Shown: positions 11,213 through 22,500 of the stretch, piece after piece
Layout: each line of letters opens with the position of its first letter
How positions within the stretch are numbered: position 1 is the first letter of the stretch
Assembly: GCF_000002235.5 (NCBI RefSeq)
Contig: NW_022145604.1
Coordinates: 29,919,857 to 29,983,856 of the forward strand
DNA length: 64,000 bases
Direction of reading: 5' to 3'
Source of the DNA: Strongylocentrotus purpuratus
Lineage: Eukaryota; Echinodermata; Echinoidea; Camarodonta; Strongylocentrotidae
The notes under the pieces: model-generated
What the model was told of the DNA's origin: nothing
Seen by the model: only the letters and a program-made list of their open reading frames with translations
The model's database searches: none
Program-made: the position numbers and the translations under genes

Positions 11213-12019
11213 ACCTGACTGAACAAAAAATTACATTCCATCCAATTGCCAAGAATTTCTCTTGATGATGCACTTTAATTGCATAGTAACATTGATAAAG
11301 CAACACATTTTCTCAGCAAAGCTAAGAAACAGGCTTCCTGTATTTGTTGTAATGAAAACCAAAGTTGTTCAATATTATGAAGATGAAAGATATTTTTATA
11401 ATGTATCTGGAATGTATAGAAAAATTGTTAATAAGTGGCAGTCACCTCAATTTTTAATTGTATAAAGGAAAAATGAGAGAGTCGCCTGAACACCAAGTGA
11501 GTCAAACATTTTTATGTAACGTCATGAATTTTTTGCTTACTGATACAAACATACATAGCTTTCAAAGTTGAAAAAAAAAATGAAATTGAAAAATAAAGTA
11601 TTTATATTCCATTCAGAAATTTGTTTTCCACTTGTAAAAGTTTACAGAGATCAATTGACATTAAAAAAAATTCCTAATCTTAGACATTTGTAGAAAAAGT
11701 AAGCTAAATTAACAATAGCTGTATAGTTATTGAATTTACCATTACTGTAACTGTATGATTATGATTAATTTTTTGTTGTAAAGTTGTCTTTAATGCAGAA
11801 CTTATGTGAAATTTCGATTTTAGAGCTTCATAAGAATGGGTATAAGAGAACTCTTCCATATCTTCTTTTGAGCATCTTTATCCCTCTGATGTCACTCATG
11901 TTCAGTGGGATGTAAAGTTTTTCTTGAATCTCCCTCCCTCCTCCTAGAGACACCCTAATATGTCATGGGACAAGCTTGTAAAAAAAAACTTCTCTCAATC
12001 TAAACCAACCTCCCCCAAA
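11213..12019. other. AT-rich intergenic DNA
   Basis: No credible gene or repeat was recognised. The 67-codon frame at 11262-11465 is of unremarkable composition and has no recognisable domain. The zone just upstream of the putative LYPD6 first exon shows no obvious TATA box. Confidence 0.4.
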
Positions 12020-12466
12020 TCAATCGCGGCATTGTGTTTCAGTTTGAGAGGATTGTGGCGGAGAAGTCAAGCCTGACGCATTATTGTGGCCGTTACCAGT
12101 CGGGGCTGGAGTCCACACTGAGCTAGCAGTGCATTTATATTGTTTGTCTTTCATAGGTGAGCACATTGGAGTGTCTATTGTGCTTCGCGTCTGGTTGACT
12201 GTCGGGGCTCTCCAAGCCATTGTACTTTAGTGCTTATCTTCATGTAGCTCCGCTGTGTACATTGTTACTTGCACAGTCAGGAGGGATGATCATCGCAGTG
12301 GCGGTATTGTGAGGGTCGATCGCAGTTAGTTTTCTTCATGTCGTTACCGCAAATGGACATCCATTTGGAGGACTTGAATGGAGAGGAATAATTTGATAAC
12401 GATCGAATGAGGATATTCGGAACAATATACGTCTGGAAATAATTACTCTGCTTTGCTCAAAACTAG
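12020..12466 (+). other. LYPD6: Candidate first (non-coding) exon of the LYPD6-like gene
   Basis: This stretch is richer in G/C and CpG than its surroundings and ends at a strong splice donor, AACTAG|GTAAGTGTG (donor GT at 12467). It is in the same orientation as the downstream acceptor/donor-bounded exons at 16324, 18151 and 42420. No long plus-strand frame is present, consistent with 5' UTR. The 5' limit, the promoter and even the assignment to this gene are inference; RNA reads spanning the junction would settle it. Confidence 0.4.
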
Positions 12467-12608
12467 GTAAGTGTGTCTGGAAGTCCAGCTTATCTGGATT
12501 TTGAATCATTTTAGAAGATACACGTACTTGTTGCAGATCTGTGTTACCACTCTTGACTATTGGCAATGATTGTACCAGGGATAAACTAAATTTCAACAAT
12601 TTCAACAA

Positions 12609-12832
12609 GAGTAATTCTTAAAGTGACTCGGTAACATAATTGCCTCAGATTCTGAAACAAAATCCTGGATTAGGCTCATGCTGCAATCATAAACCTTTAG
12701 TTCAGTCAGGAATCCCATGACTTTTACAAGCCGATCGCCTGTCAGATTATCAAGATATTCATGATTGAAAAATCAAAATCAAAATTTCCTAACGTTTTTT
12801 ATAACACAATGTCCAATCAACTAGGGAAAATG
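12609..12832. repeat. Dispersed repeat, copy also at 53404-53600
   Basis: About 200 bp aligns closely with 53404-53600. Shared blocks include TTGCCTCAGATTCTGAAACA, TTCATGCTGCAATCATAA, GGAATCCCATGACTTTTACA/AGAAATCCCATGACTTTTACA and AAGCCGATCGCCTGTC. Both copies are intronic. No terminal repeats or coding content are visible, so the class is unknown. Confidence 0.75.
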
Positions 12833-12954
12833 AGTACTGGGTATGGTACATTTTCCTACTTTTATGATCTTCAATAGATTGGGCAATTGCAGTAGTGATG
12901 ATTTTTTGGCAAGCTAGATTATTTTGAATAACATTTGATTTTATTTATTTGCAG

Positions 12955-12998
12955 GTCACAAGACTACATACAATACGTTCTTTGTTTGTTAACTACCG
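12955..12998 (+). other. Possible small internal exon (weak)
   Basis: A 44-bp segment is bounded by a good acceptor (TTATTTATTTGCAG|GTCAC) and a fair donor (CTACCG|GTAAAC). It could be an optional 5' UTR exon of the LYPD6-like gene, or only a chance pair of splice-like motifs. Confidence 0.15.
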
Positions 12999-13473
12999 GT
13001 AAACACTTGAGGAAACAGAGAGAAATAAAATGGCCTTCTCCTTCTCCTTCAACGGTTTTCTTGTTCTACGATTTCCACTTCCATGTATTCTCACTAAAAA
13101 TAAACGCTAATCTGCTAACCAAAGGTATCACTTGCATGATTTCAGTGATTACCAGAATTGTTTGTTTATCCTAAGTCTTTCTGGTGGCAATACTCCTGAT
13201 TCCTCTCATTCAAGATATTCCATAGTCCAGGGCATTGGTAAGTTTTCTCCTGGGCTAGTTCGGCTCAAAGGGACAATTATCAGGGATTATTGGGAACTTT
13301 TTTGGATTTTATACAAGCCCCATATGAATAGGACTTGTAAGGTGTTTCCGGTTACATGCACTGTTGGTAATAAAAAGGGAACTGAGATTGAGAAGAAAGC
13401 CCAGCAATTAGGCCATTAAAAAAATATACATATTTAGCGTCCCCGCCCGCTTCCTTTTGGGGGGCCGCCTCCA

Positions 13474-13506
<33 letters not shown>

Positions 13507-16004
13507 TTTTTGATTTTTTTTTTGAATTTTTTTTTTAAAGAAAAAAACATGTAAAACACTGCTAAAAATCAATCTATTTCTGATAAAAAAAAAAAAAAAA
13601 AAATGTTGGCGGACATCTTGAAAAATAGCCCGACTGTCAGGGAAAATGTACCGAGCAGCCATTTGAGCGGCCATTTTGAAAGAAAAAAAAAAGAAAAAAC
13701 AGGGCCTCCTCCTTCCTATTTTTTGAAAAAAACAGGATGCTAAACATGTTTTTTTAATTTTATTTGGCCTTATGTAACAAAACAGGCATTTAGAGAGAAA
13801 GAAACCACTATCTTTTTGAATAAGTTAATAGTACATTGAACAAATTTCTCATCCGCAGGATTTTCCATACCATTTTTAAGAAATTTATGATATTCCTTAT
13901 TTCCTTAAAGCTTCTTTTATATGACATTGATAATATTACAAGGACCATTACTTAGCACTTACTCCTAACATTTCAAGACTCTGTAAACAAAGCAATTATA
14001 TTACATTTGTAACAACATTTAAAAAAAAACGTAGTCAAGGCTGTCTGAACAATTGTATCCTAATTTACATTTATCCTCTAATGTATTCACTAATTGTGAA
14101 ACAGACACATTGATATTATCATCTTTGACTTGTAGGTGATTTTTAAAACAATATTTGAACAAATCCTCTGGAAAAACGAATCAAAATACCTATATTTACA
14201 AATGTAGGATAAATATGTAGATTCAACTTTTGTATACATCTGATATGACTAGTGTTTACATAGATTGAAATACTTTTAGTTAATGGCAATCTTGTAAAAA
14301 ATTAATAAGCAAACCATTACCCTTGAATTTAATTCATTCCAATTTAGCAACACACTGACAGATCAAAAACTGGAATGATTGTCAATCATTTCTGCCACAT
14401 TTACTCCAATATTTATACCACTTTCCATATTAAAATTCATCCCTGAGATAAATTTGCAATGACTGAAATTCAATTTCAGTTAATGATGGAGGCGCCGCAG
14501 CCTAAGTACACAAACCAAATATGCCTGTGGTTGGTTTTGAAATGGCCAGTGACTTTGAAAGAAAAGGATGCATTTTAGGCATCAGATATTCTTTGACTGT
14601 GATTGATGATATGGAGACTGTTGGCCGATTTTGTTCTTAATCATATCCACAGTATGTGGGCTGTGGCTTTGAACTTGACTTTTGTTAGTAATTGAATGAT
14701 GTGGTTTGCTTTATTACAGTTATTTGTTTTATTGTCAGTTATAAAATAATGGGAATATGTTTGATGATGATGATGATGAACAGATGTATATTACAGGATA
14801 GAAAATGTTATATTCAAAACAAATAGTTGGATATTTTTGTATTTCACAGCATGTTTTTGCAAATGTGTATTTTCATTTTTTTTTTAGTGTGACATTGGTG
14901 TTAAAAGTGACATCAATTGATGGATTTTTTCCATGGTAATCTGTTATTCTATGTCAGTTACATTTATGTCAATGTCTCTCTAGCAAGGTTCTTTTAAGGG
15001 ATTAAAAATTCCTTTTCTAACCATGTAACAATTAATGTATCATGATTCATGACTTTAATTTAATTCTGGCCTAATTCAAGTAAAAAGAGAAAGAAAGATT
15101 AATTAGAATTACATTCCCACCACACCAATAACTGCTGAAATCTGATGAAACCAATATACTCATTTACTCCTGTGAGAATGCATCATTACGATCAGTGTAT
15201 ACATGGATACATGTATTATGCAGTGTGCATTTTGGAAATCTGTTTTCATCTTCACACTTAGGCTAATCATGAGCATAAATAATACCTACAAATGTGAGAG
15301 TGTACTGACTACTGAACATGAGTGTTGAAATCTATTTTCATCCTCGCACTTCTCGACATGCTAAGCATCTGCATAACTAACCCCTTCATGAGAACATCTT
15401 CACGCTGTCATGCACACATGGTGCATACATCACGGATGATTGTGAACTCAGATTCCCCCTCGAGGATCGCATCACCTCAGCTGTTGCCATAGTGATGGCT
15501 TAAAGAGGATGTCGGGTACTGATCTTGCTGATGCATTTTTGAACAAAACTGTAGAAGTTATTCTTAATAGTTGAAGGACAGTTCTGCAGAGCTACCAAGT
15601 GTCACGCATTAGGCGTGACGTCACGCATTTGGAGGATCTGAAAACGGCTCTCACACACGGCGCGCGCTAGATTAAAAAAAAACGCCATACCTATACGTGT
15701 GTTATACCCTCGCACGCGCGCTCGCGCGCCGAAAAATGAAAATGTCACGCATCGCCGATCTTTTACCTTGGCGTCTCTGGTTCTGTATTAGGAGGAGGTT
15801 TTGGAATCATGAATTCAAAATCATTGATGAGTTATTGTTAAAGAAATAGCTATGTTTTGTTCTGTTCATGAATTTGACATTTATACATTTTTAAACAGAA
15901 AGTACTGAAATATACTGTATGTGTGTTCTTTGTTACTACTTGCAAAGTCTATGCACAGTGTGAAGATCAGAAACTTGTCACACAATATTTTGCAGTGGTG
16001 TAGC
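12999..16004. other. Intron sequence with low-complexity and CpG-rich patches
   Basis: At 13440-13700 a T-run (about 13478-13500) and an A-run (about 13588-13604) are flanked by inverted GCCTCCATTTTT and AAAATGTTGGCGG, so this may be a foldback element. At 15596-15772 a CpG-rich patch repeats GTCACGCAT four times, includes a TGACGTCA palindrome and has GCGCGCG-type strings. The rest is AT-rich with no coding exon recognised. Confidence 0.45.
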
Positions 16005-16075
16005 ATTGGTCTGGTTGGTTAAGAATCCGGGTAGCCGGATTACGAGACCACTGCTCTACCAACTGAGCTGGAGAG
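16005..16075 (-). repeat. tRNA-derived SINE head fragment
   Basis: On the minus strand it reads AGCTCAGTTGGTAGAGCAG, then GTGGTCTCGTAATCCGG. This is a tRNA-like A-box region and an anticodon loop with CGT (Thr-like). It matches the head of the SINE at 42781-42943. The acceptor and T-arm are degraded, so it is not a functional tRNA gene. Confidence 0.6.
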
Positions 16076-16323
16076 GAAAAGGCCATAGGAAGAGGGGGTC
16101 GAATCAACTTCTTTTCAACTTTGATATCCCTCTCCCATTCTTTCTCTACCCTTCCTTCTCTCCCCGTTTTTTCTTATTTCACTATTTGATATCAGAGCTA
16201 CGCAAATGATTTGTGAGTTCATTTTCTATCATTATTACGTAAGAAGAGCACAGCGGAGACTGACCTTACACCAAGAATGTCTTGTAATGATTACCAATGT
16301 GTTTTCTTTCTTTATCTCTCCAG

Positions 16324-16495
16324 GTTGTAGAGCTCTAATCCTTCAATAGGACCAGTCTGGATTACACAAGGAGACACGCCTTCATGCTCTGCCGATGTCT
16401 TATTGTTGTCAGGACTATGCCGGATGTAACCAGCTAGCCCTCGTGTGGGAAGAGTAGTTAGTTTGAAACAAGGACAATACTCAACAGTCATTGAG
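16324..16495 (+). other. LYPD6: Non-coding 5' exon of the LYPD6-like gene
   Basis: A 172-bp segment is bounded by a strong acceptor with a pyrimidine tract (TTTCTTTCTTTATCTCTCCAG|GTTG) and a consensus donor (ATTGAG|GTAGGTG). It has no frame open through its length. One upstream ORF of 17 codons begins at the first ATG (MLCRC...) and stops inside the exon. It belongs to a series of same-strand exons leading to the coding exon at 43364. Assignment is by position and splice signals only. Confidence 0.5.
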
Positions 16496-18150
16496 GTAGG
16501 TGACACGGTTGGTCGATGTCCATGAGTATATTATTCACTTATTATTTTGGTTAGAATTTTTTAATTTGATGGATCACCTGGCCAGCTGAATTTCGACCCC
16601 TTGTAGAAGTAATGAGTGCACGACCTCTTACAAAAGACCATTTTCAAAATTCAAATTAGAAGAACAAAAAAAATCATAAATTTGCTTCAACTGTGAATTT
16701 TGTTATGTTATGACCTTGTTATCTTGAGACCTATCTACATGTACATACATCCAAGGTCCAGAGATGCCATACAGTCATACTAAATATCACAATGTTTAAT
16801 TTACTTGCAGCATTTTGACTATCATGTAGGCTTACATAATGTATGGTAGGCATTTTATGCTAGCAAGAAAAAAATTACTTTCAACTCAGTCATTGCTTAT
16901 ATTCCAGTTGATTTGTAAAATACAGAAGCTAAAACCTCAAAACCATCAATTATGTTCCAATATAAGATGAAAATTGATCCAAAAAAGGGTCTAGTTTGGA
17001 AAGAATTTGTCTTTTATTGAGTTTAAGACATGTGGAGATGTAAAGTAAGACCAATCAATAATCCGACTACTGTAAACCACTTGTGGAATTTATCCAAGAT
17101 ATACTTGAATCAGTAACAGAACACTCCTAATAACAGTCAGTTTCCAATAAAGGAAAGCAAAGGCTCAGACTACAGACCCCAGGGGTTCTGACGCTGATCT
17201 GCTTTTCTTTTCTATGGGGGCATTCACACCGCAAACAAAAACCATCGGTTTTGTTCATATCCCAGAGTTTTGTCAGAAGTTACATAACAGCCACCTAGTA
17301 ACTACCCTTAAAAAGGATTTTAAAAACCTTAATAAAAAACCCACCTCTGGATTGTGTTTTATTTAATGCCAGCCGACATTCCGCCGTTTTTTCTAGTGTA
17401 AATGCTCACTTTCAAGACACCAATTAATTATTCCTGTTTTTGGTCATGTGACGTGCCTTGCTTCTGTGCAGAGCAGCGAAAAGTGGTGCATGCACGCAAC
17501 TTACACTCAATTAGAAAAACACAGTTGTAGCAAACACAACATTTCTCAAATGGGTTTATCCAGTATGCAAATGGTAGTTCAAAAACAAACGTTTTTCAAA
17601 TTGTTTTTTCTGTTATTGTGAATGGGTCTTATCTTGAGCACTACTGCTGGTTCTGTAAATTGAGTAGGCTACACCATAGGATGCCAGATTGTACAAAAGC
17701 TGTTTCACTTGTGCCTGGTATCCTTTTACAGTGTTTGGGTTGCCAGGGATTGTTTATATTCAAAGAAAGTTGAACTTTAGTTTTGTTCTGGCTTCATTAA
17801 ATCAAGAATTATCTTTTGAAGTTTAATTGTGATATTGTAGCCTATTATGTGAAAATTGGGCTACAATAAACATGTACAAGACATGCATCGCTCTATGCCC
17901 TATGTTTCTCTACCCCACAATATCACAGCAATTTCAAAATCATTCAAAATTATTTTGTAGGGTAAAGCAGGAAAGAAACTTTAGTGAGAGAAGTACATTA
18001 ATAACATGTCATTAGAATCTGGTTTCTATTACATTTACAATTGAAACTAGTATCATATCAATTCATGAATGATTTAAACTTCTATTGAAGAATAAACCGC
18101 ACTTGTCATTTTCTAATCACTGTCTTTGGTTTCTATTTCATCATCTGCAG
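16496..18150. other. Intron of the LYPD6-like gene
   Basis: AT-rich intron between two non-coding exons. It contains the TIR-like element at 17218-17625 and otherwise nothing recognised. The acceptor ending it is preceded by TTTCTATTTCATCATCTGCAG. Confidence 0.45.
17218..17625. mobile_element. Probable TIR element (CATTCACA ends)
   Basis: The left end reads GGGCATTCACACCGCAAACA and the right end, on the other strand, reads CCCATTCACAATAACAGAAA. These are imperfect inverted repeats followed by AAAACAAA-rich subterminal sequence on both sides. There is no coding capacity, and no clear target-site duplication was seen. Confidence 0.45.
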
Positions 18151-18406
18151 GAATCTCAACTGTTTACTGGATTATATTATCACCACCGTAAGCCGCTCAC
18201 GATCTTCGTTCTTTGAACTTGGACCTTGTAACTTCAATACACATAGGAAACCCAATCATCCTATCATTGTGCAAATAAGTGACTTTCTTGTTGTTACTTT
18301 CAAAGTCGGACTCTAGTCGCATTTATACAATAGACTCCTGGCGTCTACCCTAATCGACGGAGTCATCCCGCCGTTAGAACCCTTGGACTCGGACCCCCTT
18401 TTTCCG
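18151..18406 (+). other. LYPD6: Non-coding 5' exon of the LYPD6-like gene
   Basis: A 256-bp segment lies between a strong acceptor (CATCATCTGCAG|GAATC) and a strong donor (TTTTTCCG|GTAAGTAC). It contains no ATG at all on the plus strand, which is unusual for this length and fits a 5' UTR. It is richer in CpG than the flanking introns. An internal CACCGTAAG (about 18186) could act as an alternative donor. The downstream partner is probably the exon at 42420, 24 kb away. Confidence 0.55.
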
Positions 18407-19807
18407 GTAAGTACAAAGATCACATGTTCGTTGGTGCTCATTGTATCGGGCGCTTCTGTTCAGCTCGTCTATTAGTTCTATTTGTACATTCTCCAATTCT
18501 TTGACCTAATTTTTCCAGTGGTATTTCTTGTCCAGTGAAGCGTGTTTGAGTGTAATAGCTGGGTCTGTATTGCGGATGATTGATGTTGATGTGTGTTTGA
18601 TTGAATGGACAAGCTATCAATCATCTTTTAGGAGCTATTCATTAGGGTCAATTCTTTATGTCCGGGATTAAGATTGCGTGAAAAATTGATGAGGTGTTCT
18701 ATTTCTATGGAGAGGTTAGTTGTTAGGTCCATGATTTGACCAGATTTCTAATTCATAGGATTGACTTTGCTTCTTTGACAAAGTTCTCTGAATCCCAGGT
18801 GGGATATAATTTATTATGCGACCTTAAACTTGGCTAATTTGGTGCACAATTGCACTTCTGACCCAAAATGGAGATCTCCTCAATCAAGTCCTCAGCTTGG
18901 ATCATGACTTTTTGTTAGAAAACATGTAGTGTTCCTTGTTCTTATTCTTTCATTTGTACTTGATCTCCGAAAGGCTTGATCAGTTTTTCTCCATTTCAAA
19001 TACATGTATCATCACTATTGAATTGGTTTTTATGATTTATATGAGAGGAAAACAGATTATTTTTAACTGATATCATGAAAACAGATATCAACCAGTGAAA
19101 AAAATAATGGAAGGGTTGAATGATTTATCACTGGAAAGAATATACAAAGAAGCTTTGTCAAACTATATAAAATCAAATCACTGTGATGAATTTCACTGTA
19201 AAACACAAGTCCAAAAAGATGTTCCTTCAACAACAACAAAAATGAAAAGGAAAAAAAAAGTGTCCACACTGCTACCAAATAATTATCTCTATGGGATAGG
19301 TCAGATCACATACTAGGTTGTAGACTGCAAGTTTAGTTTGAAAAGGATTAATCCCAAGGTCATTAGGAAGGCTCTCTCTGGTGTAATTATACTCATTATT
19401 GAAGCTTTCTTTAATCTAATTAAGTTTGTTCCTTCTGAAGTGGCTTGCCATTTGTGCTTATAGGATTAATCAATGATCTAACTGTAAGACCATCAATGAC
19501 AAAAGGCTAAGCTTTTAGCTTTCCCATTGAAGAATAGCTTGTGGAATGATTAGGTGTTAAAGGCATTACATTTAGAAATAGAGATGTGGACTAGATTAAA
19601 GCAAGAAAGAGGATTAAATTCCTTCTTCTGTTGGTGTCTAGCTTCCTCGGTGCTTTGAATGAGAGATCGTCACAGTTCTCTGCTTGAAATGAGACTGGGA
19701 TTCGATCACTCCAGGAAATGGAATACTCTGGTTGACTTACCTATTGATTCGTATCGACATTTCCCACTGAGTGATGCATTGTGATGCTGATGACGTTAAT
19801 ACCATAC

Positions 19808-20060
19808 TCTACTCGTTTGGCAAGACATTAATCTACATTTGCCACTCCCCACCCAGGTGTTGAATAGGTACCAGGTAGGATGCAAACCTAAATGTAGTTT
19901 GCTCAGCATTGTGAATATGGTGCCTGGCGAGAATGCTCCCCAGTGAGTGGAGAATATGAGATAGTGTGCCGGCAAGCCTGAATTCGATGACCAGGAAATA
20001 TCTGTAAAGCGAGACATAACCGGTATATGCACTATATAAATGCAGAATATTTGTATTATT
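19808..20060 (+). mobile_element. 5'-truncated SINE copy
   Basis: It shares the body of the SINEs at 26478 and 61146: TTTGGCAAGACATTAATCTA, CATTTGCCACTCCCCACCCA, GGTGCCTGGCGAGAATGCTC, CAGTGAGTGGAGAAT and AAGCCTGAATTCGATGACC. It ends in a TATTATTATT tail. The tRNA-like head is missing, as expected for 5' truncation or decay. Confidence 0.75.
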
Positions 20061-20530
20061 ATTAGCTAGTATGTTTGGACTGTAAAAAAACAGAAGATCA
20101 AATCTCTTTTGTGTAATTAGCATGAGTTTTTAAGTAACCTTTGTGTTTAGCACTGCAAAAGTGCAAATACTGCTGCTACTACTTCTAGCCTTACATTTTA
20201 ATCAGGAATGTTGAGCAAAAAGTAATAAACAGTTTGCTTTTACTGATGTTTACTAGCCCAATCTCCATAGAAAAATTGCAAATCTTTGTTCTGCTAATGA
20301 CCTTTAAAATCAGAAAGTGCAAGTAGCATGTATACATGTGCATGTACTTTCAGCATTACATGAACCAGGTGAACTGCAAATTTCAAAGAAATTCCCCGGC
20401 AGTCTGCACTCGCATTCAGAATGTGTGCTGTTCAGAGGAGTAGTTGCTCTGAATGGTCTGCTAATGTACAGATGATCAATCAATAAGATTACTATAGACT
20501 GATGATGCTCTCCATGTTGTTCACATTTTT

Positions 20531-21670
20531 ATGCCTCCGTTACGAAGTATCCGGAGGCATTATGTTTTCGGGTTGTCCGTCCGTCCGTCCGTCCGTCCGT
20601 CCGTCCGTCCGTCCGTCCGTACGTCCGTACGTACGTCTGTACGTACGTCCCGTTCTCGTGATCACGTTATCTGAAGAACGGATCGATGGATTCCTACCAA
20701 ACTTTGGTCATATATGTATCTAGCAAAGTCGATGAACTGATTAGATTTTGGGGTCACGAGGTCAAAGGTCAAAGGTCACAGAGCTCATTATGTATGCAAA
20801 AACAGCTCGTGATCGCGTTATCTGAAGAACCGATTGATAGATTCCTGCCAAACTTTGGTCATGTATGTATCTTGTAGAGTCGATGAACTGATTAGATTTT
20901 GGGGTCACGAGGTCAAAGGTCAAAGGTCACAGGGCTCATTATGTATGCAAAACGGCTCGTGATCGCGTTATCTGAAGAACCGATAGATGGATTCCTACCA
21001 AACTTTGGTCATGTATGTATCTTGCAGAGCCAATGAACTGATTAGATTTTGGGGTCACGAGGTCAAAGGTCACAGGGCTCATTATGTATGCAAAAACAGC
21101 TTGTGATCGCGTTATCTCAAGAACCGATTGATGGATTCCTGCCAAACTTAGGTCATGTATGTTACTTGCAGAGCCGATGAACTTATTAGATTTTGGGTAA
21201 CGAGGTCAAAGGTCAAAGGTCACAGCGCCCATTATGTATGCAAAAACAGCTTGTGATCGCGTTATCATTAGAACAGATTGATGGATTCCTGCCAAACTTA
21301 GATCATTTATGTATCTTGCAGAGCCAATGAACTGTGTAGATTCTTGGTTCATAAGGTCCAAGGTCATGGGCTCATTATGTATGCAAAAATAGCTTGTGAA
21401 CGCATTCTCATTAGAACTGACAGATGGATTACTATTTAACTCTGGATATCTTGCAGAGCCAATGAGCTGAGTAGATATTAGGATCATGAGGTCAAAGTTC
21501 AAAGGGTCATATATGTATATGAGAAATTGTTTGTAATCACGATATTCTGAGAACCTGTTAATGGATTACAATTGAACTTGAATTTGAAAAATTTCTTCTG
21601 TTTTGGTTTGTAAAATTGCTCTATGACGGAGGCATCATTTTCGACTGCGCGCAGTCGAATTCCATCTAGT
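20531..21670 (+). mobile_element. Helentron/HINE-like element with CCGT microsatellite and ~147-bp core repeats
   Basis: The left end has the stem-loop TGCCTCCG...CGGAGGCA. Next come a CCGT microsatellite (20576-20650) and five to six tandem copies of a 143-150 bp unit, marked by CTCATTATGTATGCAAAA near 20784, 20934, 21078, 21227 and 21370. An inverted copy of the left arm, GACGGAGGCATC, lies at about 21624-21635. The perfect palindrome TCGACTGCGCGCAGTCGA (21641-21658) follows, and the terminus reads CCATCTAG|T. Order and parts fit non-autonomous Helentrons (subterminal inverted repeats, microsatellite, 3' hairpin). No Rep/helicase coding remains. Confidence 0.75.
20576..20650. repeat. (CCGT)n microsatellite
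   Basis: About ten CCGT units, grading into TACG-containing variants. It lies inside the Helentron-like element directly after its 5' stem-loop. Such microsatellites are a usual component of these elements. Confidence 0.95.
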
Positions 21671-22049
21671 TTTCTATGAAAGGTGGAAAGTGAATGTGGT
21701 AGCTTGATACCAGATACATAAACTGTACGTACATGTACCCAACTATATAAACCACATATTGTAGAGGGGTGGTTTGAATAGATATAATTATTGATTAGAA
21801 GGACTGTCTAAGAGAGATGAAGCAATAGGCTGGATGTTGAGACAGTATTAATTATTCAATGTTTGTTAAAGATATCACTTGCTTTTGATTGTATTGTAAA
21901 AAGAGAAATCAATAGTTGGACAAGTATGTCACTTGAATTGTGGACGATCGAATGTAGCGATGGGGTGAAGGATATGAGTGTTGACAACCATGTGAAGAAG
22001 AAAGCAGATAGCATTGATCATTTTAGAATTGCATGTAAGGTGTCATTGT

Positions 22050-22261
22050 TGAGAGAGAGAGGGAGGGGCTATTAAAAGGAAGAGTTTACAGGAAAAGAGA
22101 GAAAAGGAAAGAAACAGGAAGAAAGTATTTGAGAGAAAGGGAGGAGAAAGGAGATAGAGAGGGGGGGGGCTATTAAGAGGGAGGGTAATAAGAAAAGAGA
22201 GAGAAAGAAAGAGGGAGAAAGTATTTGAGAGAAAGGGAAGGGGAAGGGACAGTAATAACAA

Positions 22262-22296
<35 letters not shown>

Positions 22297-22500
22297 GGCT
22301 ATTAAGAGGGAGGGTAAAAAGAAAAGAGAGAGAAAGAAAGAGGGAGAAAGTATTTGAGAGAAAGGGAAGGGGAAGGGACAATAATAACAACATAGAGAAA
22401 GAGAGAGAGAGGGGGGGGGGGGGCTATTAAGAGGGAGGGTAATAAGAAAAGAGAGAGAAAGAAAGAGGGAGAAAGTATTTTTGAGAGAAAGGGAGGAGAA
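22050..22500. repeat. Purine-rich minisatellite, ~125-bp unit
   Basis: Four copies of a unit built from a G-run, CTATTAAGAGGGAGGGTAA, a GAAAAGAGAGAGAAAG stretch, AGTATTTGAGAGAAAGGG and, in most copies, ACAGTAATAACAACA. The G-run lengthens from a few to about 13 bases across copies. The strand is almost pure purine, so minus-strand open frames here (Ser/Leu/Pro-rich) are artefacts. Confidence 0.9.

Noticed and set aside
20650..21500. CRISPR-like array of regular repeats
   Set aside because: The repeats are ~147 bp contiguous tandem units in animal DNA with no spacers; they form the core of a mobile element.
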